NCBI GenBank assembly: GCA_018672825.1 | Contig: JABHUE010000076.1 | Location: 1-38,715, forward strand | DNA: 38,715 bases | Reading direction: 5' to 3' | DNA from: Pseudomonadota bacterium | GTDB lineage: Bacteria > Pseudomonadota > Gammaproteobacteria > Arenicellales > UBA868 | In this document: positions 21,504 to 29,192 of the stretch, piece by piece | Position numbering within the stretch: position 1 is the first letter of the stretch | How the letters are laid out: each line of letters begins with the position of its first letter | Notes under the pieces: model-generated | What the model was told of the DNA's origin: nothing | What the model saw: the letters and a program-made list of their open reading frames with translations, nothing else | The model's database searches: none | Program-made: the position numbers and the translations under genes

Positions 21504-22247
21504 ATGTCATACATCACAAAAAAACTGCTTCGACCTTTTCAAGGTAGCGCTCTCGTTTTGGCCTTAATTCTTTTTCCGCAACTGGGCGAATCCAGTACCG
21601 AGACCGAATTATTCTTACCTTACCGCGCTGAGTATGCTGTTGATTACTCAGGATTTAGTGCAAAAAGAGTGATCACCCTCGAGACTGTTGGTGACGAATA
21701 TGTGCTGAATGCAATCACTACGTTAAAAGGCATCGCACGACTCTCTGGATATGGCCCGGTATACGAAGTCTCACGTTTTTCGATTGTCGGCGGCGTTGTC
21801 CGACCATCTCGTTACACCATTAGTGAAAAAAAACCTAACCCCAAGCGCGATATTCAAATTGAGTTTAACTGGGAAACTGGCATGAGTTCGGGTTATGCAA
21901 AAGGGGAAGCACAAAGCTTTCCAATTTCTCTTGGGATCCAAGATCCCCTCAGCTTTGAGTTGATGGCTCGACTCAATCTAATTAAAGGCATTAAAGATTT
22001 TTCAATGGAAGTGAACGAAGGTCATCGCGTTCGGGAGTATCGCTTCATCGAGAAAGAGAACCATACTTTATATCCTGGAGACTACGCTGTGAGCACAAGC
22101 CGTTTTTTTATTGACCGAAATAGTTCACGAGAACTGTATTACTGGTTTGCAGATGAAAACCTGTACCTGCCAATACAGGTCCAACAAGTGCATGGACAGA
22201 AAATAAAAGGCACTATCAATCTAGAGAAAAGTTCCTTACTTCAATAA
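21504..22247 (+). CDS. DUF3108 domain-containing secreted protein
   Basis: 247 residues. The N-terminus is a signal peptide (basic start, hydrophobic GSALVLALILFPQLG, cleavage plausible near ESSTE, about residue 30). The mature part begins LPYRAEYAVDYSGFSAKRV and continues as a beta-rich domain with KKPNPKRDIQIEFNW and YAVSTSRFFIDRNSSRELYYWF, matching DUF3108, a family of periplasmic or envelope proteins of unknown function. In other gammaproteobacteria such genes often sit beside purine-nucleotide formyltransferase purN, which is not present here. Convergent with frc across 40 bp. Confidence 0.8.
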   Translation: MSYITKKLLRPFQGSALVLALILFPQLGESSTETELFLPYRAEYAVDYSGFSAKRVITLETVGDEYVLNAITTLKGIARLSGYGPVYEVSRFSIVGGVVRPSRYTISEKKPNPKRDIQIEFNWETGMSSGYAKGEAQSFPISLGIQDPLSFELMARLNLIKGIKDFSMEVNEGHRVREYRFIEKENHTLYPGDYAVSTSRFFIDRNSSRELYYWFADENLYLPIQVQQVHGQKIKGTINLEKSSLLQ

Positions 22248-22287
22248 AAAGACAGTGCTTTTTAAACTGATCCAAAACGGCCTGCAA

Positions 22288-23556
22288 TCAGACGCTGTAC
22301 TCCTCCTTCCCGACAACGCCGTTACCCCGAAGCTGTGACACCTCTTCCGCGTTATACCCAAGTACTTCCTGAAGAATTTCCGCAGTATGCTCCCCAAGCA
22401 AAGGCGAGCGCGCCACTTCCACAGGAGAATCTGAAAGTTTGACGGGGTTCCCCACCGTCAAATATTTTCCTCTCGTTGGATGATCTACCTCAACGATCGT
22501 GCCCGTCTCTCGCAACGACGGTTCTTCGCTCAACTCCTTCATGGAAAGAATCGGGCCCACCGGGATATCGAGAGGATTACAGACCTCCATTACCTCAAAC
22601 TTGGTCTTTGTCATCGTCCATTGCTCGATGGCCTCAAACACTTCATTAAGTCGTGGCAACCGTGCAGGAGGCGTTGAGAAATCTGGATTTTCTTTCCACT
22701 CCGGTCGTCCGATGACATCGCAGATCCTACCCCAAGCAGCTGCCTGGGTAATAAAATACGTATACGCATTTGCGTCAGTTTCCCATCCTTTACACTTCAA
22801 AATTCGACCAGGCTGTCCGCCTCCCGAATCATTACCCGCTCGTGGCGTTGCATCACTGAAGGGGATATCCTCGCCAAACTGGGAGTACTCCTTCAAAGGA
22901 CCATGGTCAAGTCGCTGCTGATCCCGAAGTTTTACGCGGCAAAGGTTGAGAACGCCGTCCTGCATAGACGCAAGCACCCGCTGCCCTCGGCCCGAGTGCT
23001 CACGGTGATATAACGCAGTCACGATGCCTAAGGCCAGATGAAGGCCTGTACCGGAATCCCCAATCTGGGCACCTGTTACCGTGGGCGGGCCGTCTAGAAA
23101 ACCGGTCGTTGACGCGGAACCGCCAGCGCACTGCGCAACATTCTCATAGACTTTGCACTCTGAATAAGGGCCTTGGCCAAAGCCTTTGACCGATGCGTAA
23201 ATCATCCGAGGGTTGATTTCCTGAATTCGCTCCCACGTGAATCCCATGCGATCAAGCGCGCCTGGAGCGAAGTTTTCAACCATAACGTCGCATGTTTCGA
23301 TTAATCGGGTAAAAACTTCCTTACCCTTCTCATCCTTCGTATTCAATGTAATGCTTCTCTTGTTGTGATTAAGCATCGTAAAGTAAAGGCTATCGACATC
23401 TGGAATATCTCGGAGTTGGCCACGGGTCGCATCTCCAACCCCTGGACGCTCAACTTTTATGACGTCAGCCCCAAACCATCCCAGTAACTGTGTACAGGTC
23501 GGTCCCGATTGGACGTGCGTCATATCAAGAATTCGGACACCCTCAAGTGCTTTCAT
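22288..23556 (-). CDS. frc: formyl-CoA:oxalate CoA-transferase (Frc) homologue
   Basis: 422 residues, within a few residues of Escherichia coli Frc, and very similar along its length: [89 protein letters not shown]. The catalytic aspartate is Asp167 (IGDSGTGLH). Frc moves CoA from formyl-CoA to oxalate; CaiB/BaiF relatives use other acids, so oxalate is a likely but unproven substrate. Missing here is the usual partner oxalyl-CoA decarboxylase (oxc). A good GGAGAAA ribosome binding site precedes the start. It is the last gene of an operon with GntR, SucD-like, SucC-like and quinone oxidoreductase genes. Confidence 0.87.
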   Translation of the reverse strand: MKALEGVRILDMTHVQSGPTCTQLLGWFGADVIKVERPGVGDATRGQLRDIPDVDSLYFTMLNHNKRSITLNTKDEKGKEVFTRLIETCDVMVENFAPGALDRMGFTWERIQEINPRMIYASVKGFGQGPYSECKVYENVAQCAGGSASTTGFLDGPPTVTGAQIGDSGTGLHLALGIVTALYHREHSGRGQRVLASMQDGVLNLCRVKLRDQQRLDHGPLKEYSQFGEDIPFSDATPRAGNDSGGGQPGRILKCKGWETDANAYTYFITQAAAWGRICDVIGRPEWKENPDFSTPPARLPRLNEVFEAIEQWTMTKTKFEVMEVCNPLDIPVGPILSMKELSEEPSLRETGTIVEVDHPTRGKYLTVGNPVKLSDSPVEVARSPLLGEHTAEILQEVLGYNAEEVSQLRGNGVVGKEEYSV

Positions 23557-23614
23557 AAGAATTTCTCCGTTGCAATGGTATTAAGAAAAAGATATTTTTT
23601 TGGCTCGCTCAGAA

Positions 23615-24295
23615 CTAATCGAGGTAATTGACGTTTTTCTGTACGTGCTCCGCGAGATTCAATGCATGATCTCGCACAAGCGCTTCAGCGGTTAATGTGT
23701 CTCGCTCTTCAATTGCCTGAATAATGCGTGCATGATCAATAACGGAACGCTGAGCCCGATCACCATCATGAATGGCGCGGGATCGAATTGCACGCATATG
23801 TATAAACAAGCTGTCGGCCAAATCAGTGAGTAGGTCGCTGTGCGCCAAGGCAACAATTGCCTGATGAAAGTTGATATTGGTCCGCGAATACTCGTCAATC
23901 GGTGCGCGTCCATCTGATTCTGACCGAGGACCAAATTTTTCCCTCAGGCCTAAAATTTCCTGATCGTCAGCTCGGAAGGTGGCGAGACGCGCCGCCATAC
24001 TTTCTAAAGAAGCCCATGCATAAATAATCTCCAACACTTCTTTTTTTGTTTTTCGCACGACAAACGTGCCACGCCGAGGCACATGCCGAACCAGGCCTGC
24101 TTGCTCGAGTCGCGATATGGCTTCCCGAACGGGGGTTCGACTCACCCCAAGACTTTCCGCCAACTTTCGCTCATCAAGGCGTGGGGGTTCCGCTCCGGAA
24201 TAGATGTCCATCCCTGCAACAGCCTCACGCAGGCTCTTGAATACTTGCTCTTTTAGACTACTGTTCGCCTCAATTGGTGTCACGGAGATTGACAT
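23615..24295 (-). CDS. GntR family regulator, FCD (FadR-type) subgroup
   Basis: 226 residues. The N-terminal winged helix has the standard GntR sequence LDERKLAESLGVSRTPVREA (residues 40-59) and LVRHVPRRGTFVV. The C-terminal FCD domain is all-helical with the putative metal/ligand histidines in NINFHQAIVALAHSDLL, VIDHARIIQAI and LVRDHALNLAEH. Such regulators usually repress or activate adjacent catabolic genes in response to an organic acid. It is encoded inside the operon, 11 bp after the SucD-like gene and 58 bp before frc. A perfect TGGTAT-N5-ATACCA palindrome upstream of the operon, and a TGGTAT half-site just before frc, are candidate binding sites. Confidence 0.93.
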   Translation of the reverse strand: MSISVTPIEANSSLKEQVFKSLREAVAGMDIYSGAEPPRLDERKLAESLGVSRTPVREAISRLEQAGLVRHVPRRGTFVVRKTKKEVLEIIYAWASLESMAARLATFRADDQEILGLREKFGPRSESDGRAPIDEYSRTNINFHQAIVALAHSDLLTDLADSLFIHMRAIRSRAIHDGDRAQRSVIDHARIIQAIEERDTLTAEALVRDHALNLAEHVQKNVNYLD

Positions 24296-24306
24296 TAGAT
24301 GTCCAA

Positions 24307-25203
24307 TTATTGGGCGTGAGTGTTTTGTCGAGACGGGAGTCGATCCGCCATTGCTCGACCGATATCAATAGGGGATGAAACGACTGTTACGCCGGCCTCC
24401 TGAAGCGCGTCAATTTTCGATTCTGCAGTTCCGGTACCATAATGAATAATAGTGCCCGCATGGCCCATTCGTCGCCCCTGAGGCACCGTTTGCCCAGCAA
24501 TGTAGGCCACCACAGGTTTTCGATGCGTTAAAGAAGATAGATACTCAGCCGCTCGCTCTTCTGATGTACCTCCCACTTCCCCAATGAGAATAATCCCCTC
24601 TGTCTGCTCATCTCGCATAAATTTTTCCAGGCATTGGACCACAGACGCGCCAACAACTGGATCCGCGCCAACCCCCACACAAGTAGACTGTCCAAGTCCA
24701 TTTCGGGTTGTTTGATCTACAGCCTCATAAGTGAGCGTACTCGCGCGAGAAACAATGCCAACCCTGCCGGGCAAGAAAATCCCCTGTGGCATTATTCCAA
24801 GTGTGCTGACTCCAGGAACTGCGATCCCGGGGGAGTTTGGGCCAACTAATAGGGTTGAACCGGTGTTGAGGCGATGCCTCACTCGAACCATGTCAAGCAC
24901 CGGTATTCTTTCTGTCACACATACAACCAGATCTAATCCCGCATCAACTGCTTCAATAATCGCATCCGCTGCATTCGCTGGCGGCACGAAAATTACACTC
25001 GCATTAGCTTGGGTAACCTCGACCGCCTCGTCAACCGAGTCAAATACGGGGACCCCAAGGTGCCGGGAGCCCCCTTTTCCCTTTCGAACGCCTCCAACGA
25101 TGTTCGTGCCACTCGCGATTGCTCGCTCACAGTGAAATGAACCCTGCCGACCCGTAATTCCCTGACAGATAATCCTTGTTGAAGTGTTGACTAGAATGGC
25201 CAT
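24307..25203 (-). CDS. SucD-like acyl-CoA ligase alpha subunit
   Basis: 298 residues, the size of succinyl-CoA synthetase alpha. CoA-binding domain: GITGRQGSFHCERAIASGT (15-33) and GGVRKGKGGSRHLGVPVFD. Ligase domain: LLVGPNSPGIAVPG, VSRASTLTYEAVDQTTRNGLG, GVGADPVVGA, IGEVGGTSEE. The phosphorylated histidine is His248 in GRRMGHAGTII, so the catalytic mechanism through a phosphohistidine is likely retained. Small changes from the succinate enzyme are seen (SRSGT to SRAST, GGDP to GADP). It is paired with the SucC-like gene 10 bp upstream and lies in an operon with frc and GntR rather than with 2-oxoglutarate dehydrogenase genes, arguing for a specialised carboxylate-CoA ligase. Malate-CoA ligase (MtkB-like) is another possibility. 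Confidence 0.88.
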   Translation of the reverse strand: MAILVNTSTRIICQGITGRQGSFHCERAIASGTNIVGGVRKGKGGSRHLGVPVFDSVDEAVEVTQANASVIFVPPANAADAIIEAVDAGLDLVVCVTERIPVLDMVRVRHRLNTGSTLLVGPNSPGIAVPGVSTLGIMPQGIFLPGRVGIVSRASTLTYEAVDQTTRNGLGQSTCVGVGADPVVGASVVQCLEKFMRDEQTEGIILIGEVGGTSEERAAEYLSSLTHRKPVVAYIAGQTVPQGRRMGHAGTIIHYGTGTAESKIDALQEAGVTVVSSPIDIGRAMADRLPSRQNTHAQ

Positions 25204-25213
25204 TATTGTTCTT

Positions 25214-26470
25214 TCAAATCAAATTTCGAATTCGTAACCAAGCAGTCTTTGCCCAACTCGAATGAGTTGAGGTGTTTCCATTCTGCTCCTCGATATAAAC
25301 GATTTTTTCTGCTCCAGCTTCAAGATTCTCGACAAATTGAATAGGAAGGCCGGATTTTTCAAGACGAGAAATAGCGAGTTCCGAATTCGTCCCTGCAAGA
25401 CGCATCACGATAGGAATGCCAACAGGCGCCTCTAGATGTGCAAGCAATAATCCATCTGCGATCGTGTCGCACCGCATAATTCCCGCCCCAAAAACATTAA
25501 CAATCAGGCAATTAATCTTTTGATTGGAAAAAAGAAGTAAAAAAGCCTGCTTTACCCGACTCACCTCAAGCACGGGTGGTACGTCAAGAAAATTTGCAGG
25601 TCTTGCACCACAATTTGCAACCGCGTCTACGGTTGCCATTGCGAGTCCAGCGCCGCTGGAAAAGGTGCCGACGTTGCCATCGAGCGGTACATAATTAAAT
25701 CCCTCCCGAAGGGCGATTTGCTCAGCAGAACTTGAGACTGACCTTGAACCTAATGCGGCCATTTTTGATTGACGAAAAAGCGCATTATCATCAACTGTTA
25801 GCCGCGCGTCTAAAGCAATCAACGCGTCATTTTGTCGAATTCCGAGCGGATTAATTTCGATTAGAGAAAGGTCTTTTTCGATAAACAATCGGTGAAGTTT
25901 TTTCAAAACGACACTGAGGCCTTCAGTGACAGAGGACGATAATTCAAGCTTCTTAGCGGTCTCAAGACTTGCTTCGGTTGTGAGCATCTCTCCAGAACCC
26001 AGATTGCAGCGAATAAGCGAGTCTGGATCAACTCCAACCGCCTGCTCGACATGCTGCCCGCCTTTTTTACTTAACAAACAAACTATCTGGCCACTGTCTC
26101 CGTCAACCAGCATTGCTAAAAAAACTTCTTGGGGCACCGCTATAGCGGGTTCAATGTAAACCGCGTTAACCATTTCACCCTCACTGGTGGTTTGAGGGGT
26201 GATCAGTACCGATCCCAACATCGACTGAGCAACGCTGCCGACCTCGAGGGAGGTTTCAGCGAATACGACGCCCGGTAAATGTCGATCATTATTAAAAAAT
26301 CCTTGGGCCCGGCCGCCAGCCAGCACCTGAGCTTTAACCGCCCACGGGCCAGCACCCAATTCACCAGCAGCCGCGACTGCCCGAGATTCCGTGGTGGCGA
26401 CTGCGCCAGGCAGAACCGAAATCCCAACCTGACGCATCAGCTCTTTTGCCTGATACTCAAATAGATACAT
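25214..26470 (-). CDS. SucC-like acyl-CoA ligase beta subunit
   Basis: 418 residues, about 30 longer than Escherichia coli SucC because of a C-terminal extension. ATP-grasp domain: LFEYQAKELMRQVGISVLPG, WAVKAQVLAGGR (43-54), metal-binding EINPLGI (205-211) and Asp221. CoA-ligase domain: SGAGLAM (272-278), PANFLDV (291-297), FGAGIMRCDTIADG (327-340). Compared with SucC, the Asn of NGAGLAM is Ser272, GGGA after NFLDV is PPVL, and the FGGIVRCD loop has one extra residue. From memory these parts border the succinate site, so a different acid substrate is inferred; nucleotide residues look intact. It partners the SucD-like subunit encoded 10 bp downstream. Confidence 0.87.
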   Translation of the reverse strand: MYLFEYQAKELMRQVGISVLPGAVATTESRAVAAAGELGAGPWAVKAQVLAGGRAQGFFNNDRHLPGVVFAETSLEVGSVAQSMLGSVLITPQTTSEGEMVNAVYIEPAIAVPQEVFLAMLVDGDSGQIVCLLSKKGGQHVEQAVGVDPDSLIRCNLGSGEMLTTEASLETAKKLELSSSVTEGLSVVLKKLHRLFIEKDLSLIEINPLGIRQNDALIALDARLTVDDNALFRQSKMAALGSRSVSSSAEQIALREGFNYVPLDGNVGTFSSGAGLAMATVDAVANCGARPANFLDVPPVLEVSRVKQAFLLLFSNQKINCLIVNVFGAGIMRCDTIADGLLLAHLEAPVGIPIVMRLAGTNSELAISRLEKSGLPIQFVENLEAGAEKIVYIEEQNGNTSTHSSWAKTAWLRIRNLI

Positions 26471-26508
26471 GCTGAATTCTGAGGCTTACCATTTGTCGCG
26501 AGAGCAGA

Positions 26509-27510
26509 TCACACAATCGGGATTGAGGCGTCAACTTGCAACACAATCTTCCCAAAATGGCCGGACGCATCCATCAACTCGTGCGCGCTCCTAACGTCTT
26601 CCAGCAGGAATACCTGATCAACAACTGGACTAAGTTTTTCATTCAAAAAGTGTGGCAGCGCTTGTTGGTAAAAATTCTGGATGATGTGCGCTTTTTCTTC
26701 AACTGATCTCGGCCTTAAAACAGAGCCACAGATTTTCTGGCGACGAACCATTAATTGCGCAAGATTGATCTCACTCTTAACACCGCCCATCACTCCAATC
26801 AACACAAGACTCCCGCCAATTGAGAGTGATTTTAAGTTCCGCTCTAGGTAAGCCGCCCCGATGTGATCAAGGATTAGATCAACCCCTTGGCCTTTCGTCA
26901 CTTCCTTTAATATCTTCGCGAAATCCTCATTTTTATAATCAATGACGTGTACGTCTCCCACAGCCTTTACCCGATCAACCTTTGTCGGAGAGCAGGTTAC
27001 AAACAAAGCGCTTCCGGGCACCAGTGCTTGGCAAAGTTGAATGGCTGCGATATTTACCCCTCCTCCACCGCCATGAAGAAGAACGCTCTGTCCATCTGAC
27101 AGACCCGGGTACTGAAATAAATTAAGATGGGCAGTGATATATGTTTCACTCACACTTGCCGCCTGCGCCCAGGTTAGGGTTTCGGGCACCGCCATGAGAT
27201 GATGCTCCCAAGCGGTTGCGAACTCTGCGTACCCCCCGCCACCGACTAAGCCCATCACCTTATCGCCAACCTTCCAACGCGAAATCCCCGCGCCTACCTC
27301 AGCGACCTCTCCGGCAATCTCGAGGCCAAGGACCTCAGAATCACCCGGAGGGGGCGGGTAATTGCCCTGCCGTTGAATGACATCTGGACGATTAACGCTC
27401 GTCGCGATCACCTTCACCAGGACCTGTCCGGCTGCCGCGATCGGTTTGTCGATCAGATCTATCTTTAGCTCTTCAGGGCCGCCAAAACTCGCTTGGGTTA
27501 CAGCTCGCAT
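26509..27510 (-). CDS. NAD(P)H quinone oxidoreductase, PIG3-like MDR family
   Basis: 333 residues, matching the zinc-free medium-chain quinone oxidoreductase group (PIG3/TIGR02824 type). N-terminal GroES-like part: VKVIATSVNRPDVIQRQGNYPPPPG (about 33-57) and LGLEIAGEVAEVGAGIS. Nucleotide-binding domain: SVLLHGGGGGVNIAAIQL in place of the more usual GGASGVG pattern, and GVDLILDHIGAAYLERNL. The C-terminal GKIVLQV is family-typical. No zinc-ligand cysteines. It is the first gene of the co-directional operon, 38 bp ahead of the SucC-like gene. AGGA lies about ten bases before the ATG. Its physiological substrate, and why it sits with acyl-CoA genes, are unclear. Confidence 0.87.
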   Translation of the reverse strand: MRAVTQASFGGPEELKIDLIDKPIAAAGQVLVKVIATSVNRPDVIQRQGNYPPPPGDSEVLGLEIAGEVAEVGAGISRWKVGDKVMGLVGGGGYAEFATAWEHHLMAVPETLTWAQAASVSETYITAHLNLFQYPGLSDGQSVLLHGGGGGVNIAAIQLCQALVPGSALFVTCSPTKVDRVKAVGDVHVIDYKNEDFAKILKEVTKGQGVDLILDHIGAAYLERNLKSLSIGGSLVLIGVMGGVKSEINLAQLMVRRQKICGSVLRPRSVEEKAHIIQNFYQQALPHFLNEKLSPVVDQVFLLEDVRSAHELMDASGHFGKIVLQVDASIPIV

Positions 27511-27571
27511 TACACTTAATTCCTGTCCGAAAGTAATCTAGAAAACACATTTTGTAATAACACGCTTCTTC

Positions 27572-27588
27572 TGGTATACAAAATACCA
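27572..27588. promoter_or_regulatory. GntR-type operator upstream of the quinone oxidoreductase-frc operon
   Basis: TGGTATACAAAATACCA is a perfect inverted repeat (TGGTAT-N5-ATACCA) 62 bp before the first gene of the operon. The embedded TGGTATACAA fits the TnGTnnACnA-type pattern common for FCD-class GntR regulators, one of which is encoded in the operon. It is surrounded by A/T-rich, promoter-like sequence. Autoregulation of the whole operon through this site is inferred. Confidence 0.6.
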
Positions 27589-27887
27589 TATATTTTTAAA
27601 TCAAACCACCAAAAGAGTGTTTTTTTATCAACTATTTCCCGCGAGAGAAGAAGCAGCTGGCCCGATCCCGAGGACCCTGATTCAATTCTGTCCCGAATCA
27701 GAAGGCGGTATTACGACGGAAACCAGAAAGAGCCTTGCCCTTCCACACGCGCACCCCGGCACAAAGCCGTTGTTTGGGACACCCAAGGACCAAAAGCCCG
27801 TTGAACTCTGCTTGCCAGACCACTCCTGAGCGCAGCGCCCGTCACTCCCCGGGTTCGCGTAAAAGCCTATTGGAAATTTCAGTGTAA
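27589..27887. other. non-coding, hairpin-rich stretch
   Basis: With the promoter region, 27511-27887 is a 377-bp gap between two minus-strand genes. The part from about 27640 to 27850 is more GC-rich than its surroundings and dense in small inverted repeats: CTGATTC/GAATCAG (27677-27701), CGGC-ACAAA-GCCG, TTGGG-ACA-CCCAA and GCGC-A-GCGC. On the minus strand AAGCAG/CTGCTT, GGTCC/GGATC and TGTCCC/GGGACA nest into one long imperfect hairpin. A 70-codon frame on the plus strand (27617-27829) has no protein-like features. A structured RNA or a long 5' leader is possible; I could not match it to 6S RNA, tmRNA or RNase P RNA. Confidence 0.4.
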
Positions 27888-28970
27888 TTACAGAGATTGG
27901 TTGCGCGAGAGCCAGTCCTCGACCACGGTGACGGTTTCATCAACGGTTTGGAGACTTTGTCCCCGTTGCTTGGCAATAAGCGAAACGAGCTTATCAACTC
28001 GTTCAATATTATGTGAGCCACCTGCGAGTGCTCTTGCGACCGACGACGGATTGAGTAGGGACTCGGCTGCCTTTGCATATTTGGAAAACGGCACAAAATC
28101 AGAGGCTTCACCTCCAAGTTCACAACAGAGTTCGACGACCCAATTATAAACAGCCTCAGTCTCGACAAGGTTCGAATGAACCGCATCCTTGATCGGGCGC
28201 ATCTCATCCATTTGCACACATCGATAATTGCCCGCCATTAACATTGCCCATTTTGCGAACGGCACAAATAACGATTCATAGACTCGCAACTTTACCGGAA
28301 CCTCAACCTCTTCTCCGGCCGGCAACTCCATCCGAACGGAATCAATATCAGCTTCAATCTGACGCAACATGTCGGTATGTTGATCTGAGGAGAAACGTGC
28401 CGCTTTAAAATTAGTGGGTAACCGGACCTGAAGGACATTCGGTTGCTCTTCAGGTGGACGAAATGCCTGAGGATCCGGACTGCAAAGCGTCACTAGATTT
28501 GGATCAAATGCATCCCATATCGACGGGTCATGGAAGCAGTCTCGTAACGTTTCGGTATCAAGACCGGGGATCCGACGAAGAAATGGCAGCAATGGCATGT
28601 TGGTAATTGCGACACAAGGCACGCCGGCCTTTGCAATTCGATCCATTAACTCCCGCACCCCGACTGCACTATATTGAGGCTCTTGCATAGCGAGCACCAC
28701 AAAATCGTACTCCGAAGGATCCACACCCTCTGGCGACGCGGCATCCAAATCGCCTGGGAGTGGTCCAGACTCAATATCAAAGAGTCCTTCTCGCCCTTTG
28801 ATAGGCATTCGCACTACAGAGCCTTCTTTGTTAAAAATATTCGCAGTCGACGCTCGACAAATTAACGTTGCGGAGTGTCCAGCCATGATGAACTTTGTCG
28901 AAAGGAGCGACCCGTAAGAAGCACCTAAAATCAACGCGCGATATTTGATTTTTGTCGGGCTCTCGCTCAT
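27888..28970 (-). CDS. PanE/ApbA-like (ketopantoate reductase family) oxidoreductase
   Basis: 360 residues from the chosen start. The N-terminal Rossmann motif is ALILGASYGSLLSTKFIMAGH, with LICRAS after the second strand and YDFVVLAMQEPQYSAVGV as the conserved loop, all like ketopantoate reductases. The C-terminal part is helical (VYESLFVPFAKWAMLMAGNYRC). It is longer than PanE (about 300) and lacks the clear PanE active-site context, so it is probably a reductase for another 2-oxo or hydroxy acid. The open frame extends 13 codons upstream to 29009, but AGGAGAAAAT directly before the ATG at 28970 decides the start. It is divergent from the 2-oxoglutarate oxygenase gene, sharing a repeat-bearing promoter region. 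Confidence 0.7.
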   Translation of the reverse strand: MSESPTKIKYRALILGASYGSLLSTKFIMAGHSATLICRASTANIFNKEGSVVRMPIKGREGLFDIESGPLPGDLDAASPEGVDPSEYDFVVLAMQEPQYSAVGVRELMDRIAKAGVPCVAITNMPLLPFLRRIPGLDTETLRDCFHDPSIWDAFDPNLVTLCSPDPQAFRPPEEQPNVLQVRLPTNFKAARFSSDQHTDMLRQIEADIDSVRMELPAGEEVEVPVKLRVYESLFVPFAKWAMLMAGNYRCVQMDEMRPIKDAVHSNLVETEAVYNWVVELCCELGGEASDFVPFSKYAKAAESLLNPSSVARALAGGSHNIERVDKLVSLIAKQRGQSLQTVDETVTVVEDWLSRNQSL

Positions 28971-29047
28971 ATTTTCTCCTGGCACTGATCTTTCCTGCCC
29001 GTTTCGCATGCTTAATCCTAAAAGAGGTAGAATTTTTAGTCGGGCGA

Positions 29048-29121
29048 GTTTAGCCTAAACGCTTGTTATTTTTTATTTTTTTTTAATTTTTGAATGAATT
29101 CACCGGCGCTATTAGCCTAAA
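29048..29121. promoter_or_regulatory. two TTAGCCTAA repeats in the divergent promoter region
   Basis: GTTTAGCCTAAAC (29048-29060) is a perfect 13-bp inverted repeat; a second copy of its core, ATTAGCCTAAA, occurs at 29111-29121. The centres are 62 bp apart, about six helical turns, on either side of a T-rich tract. The sites lie between the divergent PanE-like and isopenicillin-N-synthase-like genes, so they look like paired operator half-boxes for a dimeric regulator. No regulator gene is adjacent. Confidence 0.4.
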
Positions 29122-29192
29122 AATTACTGATACACCCATAATCAAAATCTGTACCCTCCCCGATCTCGCAGAACCTCCTATTTCAATTTTCT

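Noticed and set aside
27617-27829. 70-codon plus-strand frame in the non-coding gap
   Set aside because: Proline-rich, no motif, no ribosome binding site, lies across hairpins; more likely non-coding.
27640-27850. 6S RNA, tmRNA or RNase P RNA in the structured gap
   Set aside because: None of the conserved cores (for example the RNase P GAGGAAAGTCCGGGC or a tmRNA tag frame with its tRNA-like ends) is present; kept only as an unassigned structured-RNA candidate.
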